Assembly (NCBI GenBank): GCA_934591895.1
Contig: CAKTPP010000004.1
Coordinates: 139,746 to 203,745, forward strand
Origin: an uncultured Oscillospiraceae bacterium
Lineage (GTDB): Bacteria; Bacillota; Clostridia; Oscillospirales; Oscillospiraceae
Length of the DNA: 64,000 nucleotides
Direction of reading: 5' to 3'
In this document: piece after piece, positions 33,378 to 42,795 of the stretch
How the letters are laid out: every line of letters begins with the position of its first letter
Position numbering within the stretch: position 1 is the stretch's first letter
The notes under the pieces: model-generated
What the model saw: only the letters and a program-made list of their open reading frames with translations
Database searches by the model: none
What the model was told of the DNA's origin: nothing
Program-made: the position numbers and the translations under genes

Positions 33378-34265
33378 ATGGCTGATTTTGTACTGAGCTG
33401 CTGCTCCACCGCCGACCTGACGAAGGAGCATTTCCGGCAGCGTGACATTTCGTATGTCTGCTTCCACTACCAGCTTGACGGTGTGGACTACCCGGACGAT
33501 CTGGGCGAGTCGATGCCGTTTGATAAATTCTATGCCGCTATGGCAAACGGCGCGGACACGCGCACCTCTCAGGTGAACATCTCGGAGTTCGTGGACTACT
33601 TTACCCCGTTTCTCGAGCAGGGTAAGGACATTCTGCACGTCTGCCTGTCCTCGGGTCTGTCGGGCGTGTCGAACTCGGCCGAGAACGCCGCGCGCATCGT
33701 GCGCGAGCGCTACCCGGAGCGCAAGATCTACATCGTCGACTCGCTCGGCGCGTCCTCGGGCTATGGCCTGCTGATGGACAGGCTCGCCGACCTGCGCGAC
33801 GAGGGCATGAGCATCGACGCCGTGCGCGACTGGGCAGAGGCGCACAAGCTTGAGCTGCACCACTGGTTCTTCTCCACCGACCTGACGTTCTATGTCAAGG
33901 GCGGACGTATCTCCAAGGTGGCCGGCGTTTTCGGCGGCCTGCTGGATATCTGCCCGCTGCTGAACATGGATAACCTCGGCCGGCTGATCCCGCGCTCCAA
34001 GATCCGCGGCAAAAAGCGCGTCCTGAAGGAGATCGTCATGCGCATGGAGGAGCACGCGCAGGGCGGCCATGACTACTCCGGCAAGTGCTACATCTCCAAC
34101 TCCGCGTGCTATGACGATGCGCGCGCCGTGGCCGACGAGATCGAGCAGAAGTTCCCGAAGCTCAACGGTAAGGTCGAGATCTACAGTGTCGGCACGACCA
34201 TCGGCAGCCACACCGGCCCGGGCACCGTGGCGCTGTTCTTCTGGGGCGACGAGCGCAAGAACTGA
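33378..34265 (+). CDS. DegV family fatty-acid-binding protein
   Basis: The product is 295 residues. It shows family features: FVLSCCSTADLTKEHFRQRD, TRTSQVNISEF, HVCLSSGLSGVSNSAENAAR, DSLGASSGYGLL, and the C-terminal GTTIGSHTGPGTVALFF. DegV/FakB proteins bind a fatty acid and present it to the kinase FakA for phosphorylation, feeding phospholipid synthesis. No fakA is seen here. The ATG is 8 bases after AAAGGAG. Confidence 0.95.
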   Translation: MADFVLSCCSTADLTKEHFRQRDISYVCFHYQLDGVDYPDDLGESMPFDKFYAAMANGADTRTSQVNISEFVDYFTPFLEQGKDILHVCLSSGLSGVSNSAENAARIVRERYPERKIYIVDSLGASSGYGLLMDRLADLRDEGMSIDAVRDWAEAHKLELHHWFFSTDLTFYVKGGRISKVAGVFGGLLDICPLLNMDNLGRLIPRSKIRGKKRVLKEIVMRMEEHAQGGHDYSGKCYISNSACYDDARAVADEIEQKFPKLNGKVEIYSVGTTIGSHTGPGTVALFFWGDERKN

Positions 34266-34305
34266 TCCGGCGATTGCCCTGCCCCTCACCTTTTCATTAT
34301 CCAGA

Positions 34306-34339
34306 CAAGAACCCCTGACCGTGCGGTCAGGGGTTCTTG
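34306..34339 (+). terminator. Bidirectional terminator between degV and the convergent small gene
   Basis: A CAAGAACCCCTGACC/GGTCAGGGGTTCTTG stem with a short loop. Confidence 0.85.
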
Positions 34340-34371
34340 CTTTATGCGGTTTTGATGCTGCCCGACCGGAG

Positions 34372-34683
34372 TTATCCGGCGGGCGTGATGGATTTGAGCT
34401 TGCCGCTGTTTGTGATCTGACTGTAGGAGAACGTCAGGTGGAACGTCGCGTCCGGCTCTGCGGTGACGGCGGCGAGCTGCTCGGCCGAGCAATCGACGTG
34501 GATGACGGTGCCGGCCTTCGTCACGGTCAGCTGACCGCCGCCGTCTGTCGCGGTGTAGGCGTCGATGGTGTAGTCGCCGTTGCCGGACACGCGGTTCATT
34601 CCGAGAAAGCCGCCGTAGGTCAGCAGACCCAGCACGGCGACGATCACGATCACACGAATGACGGTCATGACAGTTTTCTTCAT
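34372..34683 (-). CDS. Small membrane-anchored protein of unknown function
   Basis: The product is 103 residues. The start MKKTVMTVIRVIVIVAVLGL has AAAGGGGG upstream. One N-terminal membrane segment is followed by an extracytoplasmic beta-rich domain (YTIDAYTATDGGGQLTVTKA, ATFHLTFSYSQI). No known family is recognised. It stands alone between degV and the AEC transporter gene. Confidence 0.7.
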   Translation of the reverse strand: MKKTVMTVIRVIVIVAVLGLLTYGGFLGMNRVSGNGDYTIDAYTATDGGGQLTVTKAGTVIHVDCSAEQLAAVTAEPDATFHLTFSYSQITNSGKLKSITPAG

Positions 34684-34752
34684 GCGCACACCCCCTTTCG
34701 GCCAGTGTAGCAGGATGGACGGCATTTGGCAAGTGCTGCGTGAGAATTCTCC

Positions 34753-34781
34753 TTTACAAGCTCGTGCGTCTGGCATATACT
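34753..34781 (+). promoter_or_regulatory. AEC transporter promoter
   Basis: TTTACA (34753-34758), 17 bases, TATACT (34776-34781). Confidence 0.7.
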
Positions 34782-34850
34782 GAGATACTATAGCGGCTGG
34801 TGCCTTGCGGGGCCGCATACGAGAGAAAGAGAAAAGAGAAAAGAAACGAT

Positions 34851-35759
34851 ATGAATCTGTCCACTGTATTTGCCAAGATGGCCATGCTGATCCTCATCAT
34901 GCTGCTTGGCTGCCTTTGTGCGCGCATCGGCATCACGGGGCCGGAGTTCAATAAGCGCGTGACCCCGCTGATGGTCACGGTGCTGCTTCCGGCGACCATC
35001 CTCAATTCCGTGCTCGGCGCGCCGGCGTTCCGGGCCGTCGAGATCGTCGACTATATCCTTGTCATGACGGTCATGGTCGTGCTGCAGATGCTGCCGGCGT
35101 GGATCCTGCCGCGGCTGCTGCACACGCGCAGCGAGGATGCCGGCGCGACGCGGCTGGCGACGGCGTTTGCCAACGTCGGCTTCGTGGGGCTTCCGGTCGT
35201 TGCGGCGATCTTCGGCGAGGAGATGGTCTTTTTCGCCTCCCTGTGCAACATCCCGTTTAACCTCGCGCTCTATTCGAGCAGCGCGTCGCAGCTGTCTCCG
35301 GAGGGAGGCCGCGTCCGCTGGCAGGATGTGCTCAATGCGCCGGTCATCGCGACGCTGCTGTCGATCGTGCTCCTGCTTACGCATGTGCACGTGCCCGGCG
35401 TCATCGCCGACACGATCTCGGCCGTCTCCGGCGTGACGATCCCGCTGTCAATGATCGTCATCGGCACGTCGCTCGGCGCGATCTCCGTGCGCGCGGCGCT
35501 GACGGATTGGCGCGCCTATGCCGTCGCGGCGGTGCGCCTGCTCGTGTGCCCGCTGCTGACGTGGGCGGTGCTGCGCCCGTTTGTCAGCGGCGACCTGCTC
35601 GGCATCCCGGTGCTGCTCGCGGCGTGCCCCACGGCCATGCTCGTCACGGCGCTGTGCCTGCAGTATGACCGCTCGGATGCCTTCGCGTCCAAGTGCATTT
35701 TTATCAACACGATCCTGTCCGCCGCGACGATCCCGCTGGTGATCTGGCTGCTGTTCTGA
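34851..35759 (+). CDS. AEC (auxin efflux carrier) family transporter
   Basis: This 302-residue protein has about ten membrane helices arranged as two five-helix halves. It matches the bacterial malate/auxin-efflux-like permeases: NKRVTPLMVTVLLPATILNS, ATAFANVGFVGLPVVAAIFG, and MIVIGTSLGAISVRAAL. Members move organic acids; the substrate is not known here. The site before the ATG is a weak purine-rich stretch (GAGAAAAGAGAAAAG). Confidence 0.93.
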   Translation: MNLSTVFAKMAMLILIMLLGCLCARIGITGPEFNKRVTPLMVTVLLPATILNSVLGAPAFRAVEIVDYILVMTVMVVLQMLPAWILPRLLHTRSEDAGATRLATAFANVGFVGLPVVAAIFGEEMVFFASLCNIPFNLALYSSSASQLSPEGGRVRWQDVLNAPVIATLLSIVLLLTHVHVPGVIADTISAVSGVTIPLSMIVIGTSLGAISVRAALTDWRAYAVAAVRLLVCPLLTWAVLRPFVSGDLLGIPVLLAACPTAMLVTALCLQYDRSDAFASKCIFINTILSAATIPLVIWLLF

Positions 35760-35805
35760 GCGGGAGCGCCGCGTACACATTCTACTGTAACAGGAGGTTA
35801 TTTGC

Positions 35806-36588
35806 ATGATCGATCCCCTGACCTTCATCGCGCTGCTGCCGGCCGTTGTGCTGGTGGTGTACATCTGCCGCAAGGACCGCACGGACAAAGAGCCGACGTC
35901 GCTGCTGGCAAAGCTGCTGGGCTTCGGCGCGCTCTCGTGCCTGCCCGCCATCGTGATCGAGCTCATTTTCAGCGCCATCATCGAGCGGCTGAACGTGCGC
36001 AATGCGTACCTTGGCTATTTTCTTGAGGCGTTCGTCGTCGCCGGGCTCACGGAGGAGACGTGCAAGTTCTTCTTCCTGCGCACGACGTGGCGCAATCCGG
36101 CGTTTGACTTTCAGTTTGACGCGATCGTCTACGCCGTCATGGTCGCGCTCGGCTTTGCCGCGTTCGAGAACGTGAAGTATGTCTACAGCTACGGCTTTGC
36201 GACGGGGCTTGTGCGCGCGGTCACGGCGGTGCCCGGTCACGCGATCTTCGGCGTGTTCATGGGCTATTTCTACGGCTACGCCAAGCTCTCCGACTACTGG
36301 GGGCGCGACGAGGATCGCAGAGCCTACCTCGCGCTGAGCGTGGTCGTGCCGGTGCTGATGCACGGCTGCTATGATTTTCTGGCCTTTGCGCAGGAGAGCG
36401 ACGAGCGCTTTACGCTGCTGTTTTATGCTTACCTGATCGCGCTGTACGTGTTCGGCATCCTGCGCGTGAACCGCTCGGCGCGCGCCGACCGCCGCGTCTC
36501 GCGCGAGACGGTGTTTGACTACTTCCGGCGGATGCAGTATCCGGTGCCGCCGCAGTACCGCGGCCGGAATGATGACTTCTGGCGCTGA
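35806..36588 (+). CDS. PrsW family intramembrane metalloprotease
   Basis: This 260-residue membrane protein has seven to eight helices. It has the family signature EE in VVAGLTEETCKFFFLR, LGFAAFENVKYV, and two His motifs (VPGHAIFGVFMGY and MHGCYDFLAF). In Bacillus PrsW makes the first cut of the anti-sigma factor RsiW. No anti-sigma/sigma pair is next to it, so its substrate here is unknown. AGGAGG precedes the ATG. Confidence 0.93.
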   Translation: MIDPLTFIALLPAVVLVVYICRKDRTDKEPTSLLAKLLGFGALSCLPAIVIELIFSAIIERLNVRNAYLGYFLEAFVVAGLTEETCKFFFLRTTWRNPAFDFQFDAIVYAVMVALGFAAFENVKYVYSYGFATGLVRAVTAVPGHAIFGVFMGYFYGYAKLSDYWGRDEDRRAYLALSVVVPVLMHGCYDFLAFAQESDERFTLLFYAYLIALYVFGILRVNRSARADRRVSRETVFDYFRRMQYPVPPQYRGRNDDFWR

Positions 36589-36611
36589 GCGGCAGCCGGA
36601 ACCGGCAATAC

Positions 36612-36645
36612 AAAAGGGATGCTGTCATATGGCAGCATCCCTTTT
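36612..36645 (+). terminator. Intrinsic terminator between PrsW and the convergent PepSY-like gene
   Basis: An AAAAGGGATGCTG/CAGCATCCCTTTT stem, usable in both directions. Confidence 0.88.
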
Positions 36646-36729
36646 GCGGTCTGTTGTTCCCGCCGATGGTCGGAAAAGCCGGCGGGTGCTTTTCATCTGC
36701 GCGCCTGTATACAGGCGGGGGCATGCGGT

Positions 36730-37011
36730 TTATGCGCTGTGGCGGAGCGAGCCGGTCAGATGCTCAAACTTGCCGTCGTGCTTGTCCGTGGAGTAGAGCA
36801 GCATCGGCTCGGCATTGAGACCGAGCACTTCGCCCGTCGCAGCGTCCACGCAGCACTCATAGTGCATCCACGCGGTGAACAGGGTGGCCTCATACAGGCC
36901 GTCGTGCATGATGATGTTGGAGACCTCGACATCGCTGTCGCTGAGGTGCAGCTCGGTGAGAACGGTACGATATGCGCGGGCGGTGTTGATGGTGTGGATG
37001 ATATCTTTCAT
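36730..37011 (-). CDS. Small protein with a PepSY-like segment
   Basis: The product is 93 residues with no signal peptide. The middle stretch (SNIIMHDGLYEATLFTAWMH, then CVDAATGEVLGL) follows the pattern of a PepSY repeat: a strand with alternating charges ending in xVDAxTGEVL. PepSY modules often inhibit peptidases or bind sensors, but usually outside the cell. Here the lack of an export signal is odd. A good AAAGGATC-like site precedes the ATG. Confidence 0.7.
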   Translation of the reverse strand: MKDIIHTINTARAYRTVLTELHLSDSDVEVSNIIMHDGLYEATLFTAWMHYECCVDAATGEVLGLNAEPMLLYSTDKHDGKFEHLTGSLRHSA

Positions 37012-37165
37012 GGTGTTATGATCCTTTCTTGAATTCGTCAGGTGTTTGCTCTCTTGACCTTATGTGCTCATGATACGGGCAAATTCTAAGAAAGGAATGA
37101 GACAAAAGAAAAGAAATTTTGAACGGCGCGGGCAGCGAAAACATGCTGTCCGCGCCGTCGGACGC

Positions 37166-38494
37166 TCAGAGCGTCACGGAAAATGCGCTGCCCTGACCGG
37201 GGGTGCTCTCCAGACTCACGGAGCCTCCGTGCAGCTGCGCGATCTCCTTGACCATGGCGAGGCCGAGCCCGCTGCCGCCGTCCTTGCTGCGCGAGGGATC
37301 CGCCTGCCAGAAGCGCTGCCAGACTTTGTCCTGATCCTCCGGCGCGATGCCGGGGCCGTCGTCCGCGACGCAGAGCACGGCCCTGCCGTCCTCGTTTTCG
37401 CGCAGTGAGACGCGCACGTGCACCCGATCCCCGCCGTATTTATAGGCGTTTTGCAGCAGGTTGATGACCATGCGCGCGATCAGGCCGGCGTTGCATGCCA
37501 CCTGAATATCGGGCCGGATGTTTAGCTCCACTTCCGCGTGCGAGTCCGGCGGCGGGGGACATTCCTCACAGCAGGAGCGGACGAGCGCGCTCAGATCGAT
37601 GCGCTTGACCGGGTATTTGTCCGTCCCGTGCTCCATGCGCGTCAGCCCCAGCAGCGCCTGTACAAGCTGCGACATATGCTCGCCCTGCTGCTCGATGACG
37701 CCGACGGACTCCAGAAAGTCGCCGCGTGTGTACGCCTTGCGCTTCGCGCGGTCGCACTCGGCCAGAATGACCGTGATGGGCGTGCGCAGCTCGTGCGAGG
37801 CATCGGATGTGAACTGCCGCTCGGTGTCGAAGGACTTTTCCAGCCGCGCGAACATCCGGTCAAACGCCGCGCTGAGCCGGCGCATTTCGCGCGGGCCGCG
37901 CTGCATGTTCAGCCGGGCGCTCAGATCCTCGCCAGCAGAGATGCCGTCCACCGCGGCGAGGATCTTTTCCACCGGCCGCATGGCCGACCACGCGATGAGC
38001 CAGCCGCCGCCGATGGTGACGGCGAGCAGGATGGGCAGCAGCGTTGCCGTGAGGACGATGATCGTGTGCATCACGCCCGACCGGTCGTCGGCGGAGATGA
38101 TGCCGCGCACCCACAGGCCGGTGACGTCCATGTCGACATAGCTGTCGTAGATGTAATAGTTTTTTCCGCCGCTGCTGACCGTGCGCACGATGTTCGGCGA
38201 AAACGACGGGTCAGGATCGAAATCCTCCGGCAGCGCACCGTGCAGGAGCGAGCCGTCGGTGCCGTAAAACTGGCTGTAAACGCCGCCGCTGTACATGGAC
38301 AGGTCGTCCCACTCGAATTTCCCGCGGTCAAATTCCACGTCTTTTACATTGCTCTGTACGACTTTGACCAGCCGTCCGGCAGGGTCGTCCGTAATGGCGT
38401 TGTGATTGACCACAAGCACGAACACCAGCGTCATTGCTGCCAGCAGCAGCACCATGAGCGTGATCCACGCTGTGATCCTGACTTTGATCGACAT
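37166..38494 (-). CDS. Sensor histidine kinase
   Basis: The product is 442 residues: a membrane helix (9-30), an extracytoplasmic sensor of about 110 residues, a second helix (143-168), HAMP (169-225), phospho-acceptor His234 in SDASHELRTPITVILAE, then a complete ATPase domain (LLQNAYKYGG, VADDGPGIAPEDQ, GGSGLGLAMVKEI). The start lies 1 base beyond the position where the intact frame of the preceding response regulator would stop, so the two once formed a tight operon. Confidence 0.95.
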   Translation of the reverse strand: MSIKVRITAWITLMVLLLAAMTLVFVLVVNHNAITDDPAGRLVKVVQSNVKDVEFDRGKFEWDDLSMYSGGVYSQFYGTDGSLLHGALPEDFDPDPSFSPNIVRTVSSGGKNYYIYDSYVDMDVTGLWVRGIISADDRSGVMHTIIVLTATLLPILLAVTIGGGWLIAWSAMRPVEKILAAVDGISAGEDLSARLNMQRGPREMRRLSAAFDRMFARLEKSFDTERQFTSDASHELRTPITVILAECDRAKRKAYTRGDFLESVGVIEQQGEHMSQLVQALLGLTRMEHGTDKYPVKRIDLSALVRSCCEECPPPPDSHAEVELNIRPDIQVACNAGLIARMVINLLQNAYKYGGDRVHVRVSLRENEDGRAVLCVADDGPGIAPEDQDKVWQRFWQADPSRSKDGGSGLGLAMVKEIAQLHGGSVSLESTPGQGSAFSVTL

Positions 38495-38495
38495 G

Positions 38496-38575
38496 TCAAT
38501 CCTCCCTCAGCGTCCAGCCGCTGCCCCAGACGGTGCGGATCAGCTTCCTGTCAAATCCGGTGTCTATTTTTTGCG
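38496..38575 (-). other. Frameshift at an A6 run in the response-regulator gene
   Basis: On the coding strand, CGC AAA AAA is followed directly by TAG. With one more A the frame would continue KKIDTGFDRKLIRTVWGSGW and TLRED, then stop at 38496, with TGA followed 1 base later by the kinase ATG. The continuation is the standard end of the OmpR winged helix. The run is at 38567-38572. Confidence 0.85.
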
Positions 38576-39166
38576 CAGATAGCCGATGTAAACGTCCACG
38601 ACATTGGTCCCGCCCTCGTAGTCAAAGTTCCAGAGGTTGTTTTCGATCATTTCCCGCGTGAGGACGATGCCCTTGTTGCGCAGCATATATTCCAGCAGCG
38701 CAAATTCCCGCGCCGTCAGGTCGATGCTTTTGCCCGCGCGCGTTACGGTCTTGGCTGAGATATCCATCGTGAGATCGGCGGCTGTGAAAATGTTGGAGCG
38801 GTTGCCGGTATACTTGCGGGTAATGGCGCGGACGACGGCCAGCAGCTCCGGAAAATGAAACGGCTTCACGAGGTAATAGTCCCCGCCGCTTTCCAGCCCC
38901 TCCACGCGGTCGGCGATGCTGTCGCGCGCGGTGAGAAACAGCACCGGTGCGCAGATGTGCTCGCGGCGCATCTGCCGCACCGCCTCGAGCCCGTCCAGAC
39001 GCGGCATCATGATGTCCATGACCATCGCGTCATATTCGGTGGCGCGGGCGTATTCCAGCGCCTGTTCGCCGTCAAAGCAGGCATCGACGCTGTAGCCCTC
39101 GTCCTCCAGCGCTTCGCAGATGATCTTGTTGAGGCGCTTTTCGTCCTCCGCTACCAGTAGTCTCAT
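38564..39166 (-). CDS. OmpR-family response regulator, C-terminus cut by frameshift
   Basis: The open frame gives 200 residues: a receiver (Asp51 in MVMDIMMPRLDG, Lys101 in YYLVKPFHF) and a winged-helix domain that ends abruptly at TNVVDVYIGYLRKK. About 22 residues of the recognition-helix end and wing are encoded in the -1 frame just after an A6 run. Either the protein is truncated and probably inactive in DNA binding, or a -1 slip at AAAAAA restores it, or the missing A is a sequencing error. It is the partner of the kinase at 37166. Confidence 0.9.
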   Translation of the reverse strand: MRLLVAEDEKRLNKIICEALEDEGYSVDACFDGEQALEYARATEYDAMVMDIMMPRLDGLEAVRQMRREHICAPVLFLTARDSIADRVEGLESGGDYYLVKPFHFPELLAVVRAITRKYTGNRSNIFTAADLTMDISAKTVTRAGKSIDLTAREFALLEYMLRNKGIVLTREMIENNLWNFDYEGGTNVVDVYIGYLRKK

Positions 39167-39278
39167 GTGCGGCTCCCTTCGATGTTCGTATTCCCGGACA
39201 GAATAGCAGGGAAAACTATGAAAAGATTAAGTTTCCGCTCCGTTTTCAAAATTTTTTTCACGCCCTTGCCTCCTGCGG

Positions 39279-39318
39279 AAAAAGGGGCAGCGGCGGGCAC
39301 TGCGCACCGCCGCTGCCG
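39279..39318 (-). terminator. Intrinsic terminator of mutY
   Basis: A GCAGCGGCGG/CCGCCGCTGC stem (39287-39296 with 39307-39316) is followed by CCCCTTTTT on the minus strand. Confidence 0.8.
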
Positions 39319-39322
39319 GAGC

Positions 39323-40363
39323 TTAGTATGTATCCTCCAGAAACTGCCGGAACGCGGTCGGCAGGGAGATCTCCGTGCGCAGCTCCTCCGGCGCTGCCCA
39401 GCGGTACTGCGGCGGCATGGCCGAGCACTCGAGCGTGTAGCAGCGCATCGTCCAGACGATGTGCGTGAAGATATGCTTGCCGTCGCGCGCGCTGCGCAGG
39501 CGCACGTCGCCGAGCCCCTGCCCGCTGGCAAAGGCGCCTGCCTGCCGCTCGTCGAGCAGCCCCGGCGTGTTCGGCAGCTGCCAGAGTCCGGCGAGCAGTC
39601 CGCTGTCCGGCCGCCGCTCGACGGCGAGCCGGTCGCCGCAGCGCAGCACGAAGACGGTGTGCTCCTCCGGACGTTTGGCGCGCTTCGGCGCCTTGACCGG
39701 CAGGGCGGCCGCCGTGCCGTGTGCGCGCGCGAGACAAAGCTGCGCGAGCGGGCAGTCCGCGCACTGCGGCGCGCGGTTCGGGCCGCAGACGGTCGCGCCG
39801 AGCTCCATGAGCGCCTGCGTGAGATCGCCGCAGTGCCCGGCGGGGTAGCACGCGCTCAGCGCCGCGGTGAGCGCCGCCTTGTGCGCGGCGTTGTCGATGG
39901 GCGTCGCGTCGTCGAGCACGCGCGCGCACACGCGCAGCACGTTGCCGTCCACGGCGGCGGCCGGCCGCTCGAAGCAGATCGAGGCGATCGCCCCGGCGGT
40001 GTATGGCCCGATGCCCGGCAGCGCGCGCAGACCCTCGACCGTGTCCGGCCAGACGCCGCCGCGCGCCGCGATCACGCGGGCGCATTCCTGCGCCTTGCGC
40101 GCGCGGTTATAGTACCCCAGCCCCTCCCAGAGCTTGAGCAGCTGCGCCTCCGGCAGCGCCGCGAGAGCGAACACGTCCGGCGCGGCCGCGAGAAAGCGCG
40201 CATAATACCCGCGCACGGCCTCGACGCGCGTCTGCTGCAGCATGATCTCCGAGAGCCACACGTGGTACGGCTCGCGGTCGGCGCGCCACGGCAGCGTGCG
40301 CGCGCTGCCCCGGTACCAGCCGAGCAGCGGCTGCACGATCTGCGCGAGTCTGTTTGTGTCCAT
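39323..40363 (-). CDS. mutY: A/G-specific adenine DNA glycosylase
   Basis: The 346-residue repair enzyme removes adenine mispaired with 8-oxoguanine. It has the HhH-GPD core (LSEIMLQQTRVEAVRGYYAR with the catalytic Glu, then LPGIGPYTAGAIASICF and AVDGNVLRV), the [4Fe-4S] cluster loop with four cysteines (C-x6-C-x2-C-x5-C in CGPNRAPQCADCPLAQLC), and a C-terminal NUDIX-like 8-oxoG recognition domain (about 235-346). It is a single gene with its own terminator. Confidence 0.97.
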   Translation of the reverse strand: MDTNRLAQIVQPLLGWYRGSARTLPWRADREPYHVWLSEIMLQQTRVEAVRGYYARFLAAAPDVFALAALPEAQLLKLWEGLGYYNRARKAQECARVIAARGGVWPDTVEGLRALPGIGPYTAGAIASICFERPAAAVDGNVLRVCARVLDDATPIDNAAHKAALTAALSACYPAGHCGDLTQALMELGATVCGPNRAPQCADCPLAQLCLARAHGTAAALPVKAPKRAKRPEEHTVFVLRCGDRLAVERRPDSGLLAGLWQLPNTPGLLDERQAGAFASGQGLGDVRLRSARDGKHIFTHIVWTMRCYTLECSAMPPQYRWAAPEELRTEISLPTAFRQFLEDTY

Positions 40364-40449
40364 GGCTGCACCTCCCGAAAAAATCTGCGCCCATTATAAC
40401 ACGGTTCGGCGCGCTGCGCAAAGGGCTTGCTTTCCGTGCGCGGCGCACA

Positions 40450-40484
40450 TAAAAAGGTCCCCGAAGCGGCTGCTTCGGGGACCT
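40450..40484 (-). terminator. Intrinsic terminator of gdhA
   Basis: An AGGTCCCCGAAGC/GCTTCGGGGACCT stem is followed by T residues on the minus strand. Confidence 0.9.
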
Positions 40485-40511
40485 CATTCGTTTTTCGGGA
40501 TGCTTCAGAGC

Positions 40512-41876
<1,365 letters not shown>

Positions 41877-41926
41877 TTATTATTCGCTTTGCTCTCAAAA
41901 TGGCCTGAGCGACCAATTTCAATCAC

Positions 41927-41955
41927 ATGGTAACGCAAACGGAGAAGGATTGCAA
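41927..41955 (-). promoter_or_regulatory. gdhA promoter
   Basis: On the minus strand TTGCAA (41950-41955) is followed by 17 bases and TACCAT (41927-41932). The rest of the gap to 42105 is AT-rich and shows no gene. Confidence 0.6.
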
Positions 41956-42105
41956 TATCCGTTTTCCATATAATTTCTTTCTTTTTTTGTGCAAAAAGTC
42001 AGAAAGCACGCTTTAAATCACTTTGTTTTCGTCAAAAAAACAACGCACCGTGGGCGAGTATGGGAATGCAAGGCCGGTTTTTTATGCAGCTGCAAAAAAA
42101 ATCGC

Positions 42106-42132
42106 TTGACAAATTATCCTAACGAGTATAAT
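42106..42132 (+). promoter_or_regulatory. Promoter of the small zinc-ribbon gene
   Basis: TTGACA (42106-42111) and TATAAT (42127-42132), both perfect but only 15 bases apart, a spacing that often needs an activator or marks a repressed promoter. Confidence 0.65.
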
Positions 42133-42189
42133 CTAAAGGCGAAGTTATTCAAATGCATAATTCATTTCTGACCGGAAGGAGGGAGCGGG

Positions 42190-42390
42190 ATGCGGCGATG
42201 TGAGGTGTGCCTTGCGCCGCTGCCGGAGTGGGCGGAGGCGTATCTGTGGCCGTGCATGCGCGGCGGGCTGACGGTGTGCGCCGACTGCTTTGACGCGCTG
42301 GTGGGCGGCCTGCCGCGGCAGGAGCTGGCGCAGCGGCTGGGTGCCGGGGCGCAGCCGTGCGCGGGGGGTGACGAAAAACCCGTCCGCTGA
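42190..42390 (+). CDS. Small CxxC zinc-ribbon-like protein
   Basis: The product is 66 residues. Two cysteine pairs, CEVC near the N-terminus and CADC around residue 32, could bind one zinc ion. No family is recognised. It has a strong AAGGAGGG site and its own promoter. The stop codon lies inside a hairpin that is the left copy of a duplicated hairpin flanking repeat copy 3. Confidence 0.65.
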   Translation: MRRCEVCLAPLPEWAEAYLWPCMRGGLTVCADCFDALVGGLPRQELAQRLGAGAQPCAGGDEKPVR

Positions 42391-42400
42391 GCGGACGGGT
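42378..42400 (+). terminator. Terminator hairpin of the zinc-ribbon gene; left copy of a duplicated hairpin
   Basis: ACCCGTCCGCT/AGCGGACGGGT with a short loop. The core of 21 bases matches 42545-42565 at 19 positions. Confidence 0.7.
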
Positions 42401-42544
42401 GAGCCTGTCAGAAAGTATTACTTTTTGACAAAGGGGTTTGCAGGCCGAGCGGTATTGTCTCCGACGCACATGTCGCCGGAGACAATGATTGCACTTTTTT
42501 CGCCGCTGCGGCGGCGAAACTCTGCGAGGCTTCAGATAGCCTGA
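42401..42544 (-). repeat. Dispersed hairpin repeat, copy 3 (inverted, hairpin c deleted)
   Basis: In minus-strand orientation: CCTCGCAGAG, hairpin a (TTTCGCCGC/GCGGCGAAA), hairpin b (ATTGTCTCCG paired with CGGAGACAAT), then a direct jump from GGCCTGCAAAC to hairpin d (GTCAAAAAGTAATACTTTCTGAC). Hairpin b differs from copy 1 at two positions in each arm, with pairing preserved. It is bracketed by near-identical hairpins. Confidence 0.85.
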
Positions 42545-42565
42545 CCTGTCCGCTGAACGGACGGG
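42545..42565. repeat. Right copy of the duplicated hairpin flanking repeat copy 3
   Basis: CCTGTCCGCTGAACGGACGGG, 19 of 21 bases identical to the hairpin at 42378-42400. Confidence 0.75.
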
Positions 42566-42591
42566 GGGGTGATCGGTTTTTCTGGTGGGGA

Positions 42592-42610
42592 TGGTGGGGG
42601 AAGATGGATT
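42592..42610. repeat. Duplicate of the tRNA-Tyr 3' end (19 bp)
   Basis: The 19 bases TGGTGGGGGAAGATGGATT are identical to 42691-42709, the CCA end and acceptor/T-arm of the tRNA-Tyr gene. It pairs with TCCATCTTCCC 40 bases on. Such 3'-end duplications are typical attachment-site scars of tRNA-targeting elements. Confidence 0.65.
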
Positions 42611-42653
42611 TCCCCTGACGGGGATAAACTTCGACTCCATCTTCCCGGCAAAG

Positions 42654-42690
42654 AAAAATACCGACCGTCCAAAAGGACAATCGGCATTTT
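42654..42690 (-). terminator. Intrinsic terminator of the tRNA transcript
   Basis: A stem of about 14 bp (AATGCCGATTGTCC with GGACGGTCGGTATT, minus strand) ends in five T. Confidence 0.85.
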
Positions 42691-42775
42691 TGGTGGGGGA
42701 AGATGGATTCGAACCATCGAAGGCATTGCCAGCAGATTTACAGTCTGTCCCCTTTGGCCACTCGGGAATTCCCCC
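42691..42775 (-). tRNA. tRNA-Tyr (anticodon GTA)
   Basis: The acceptor stem is GGGGGAA/TTCCCCC, with a D arm, anticodon loop CTGTAAA with GTA, a long class II variable arm and the T arm GGTTCGAATCC. CCA is encoded at 42693-42691. Confidence 0.95.
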
Positions 42776-42795
42776 ATATGCAATTCGTCAGTAGG

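Noticed and set aside
36650..36725. GC-rich hairpins after the PrsW terminator as another copy of the dispersed repeat
   Set aside because: The CCTCG..GAG start, stems a and b and the CTTTTTGAC end are all absent.
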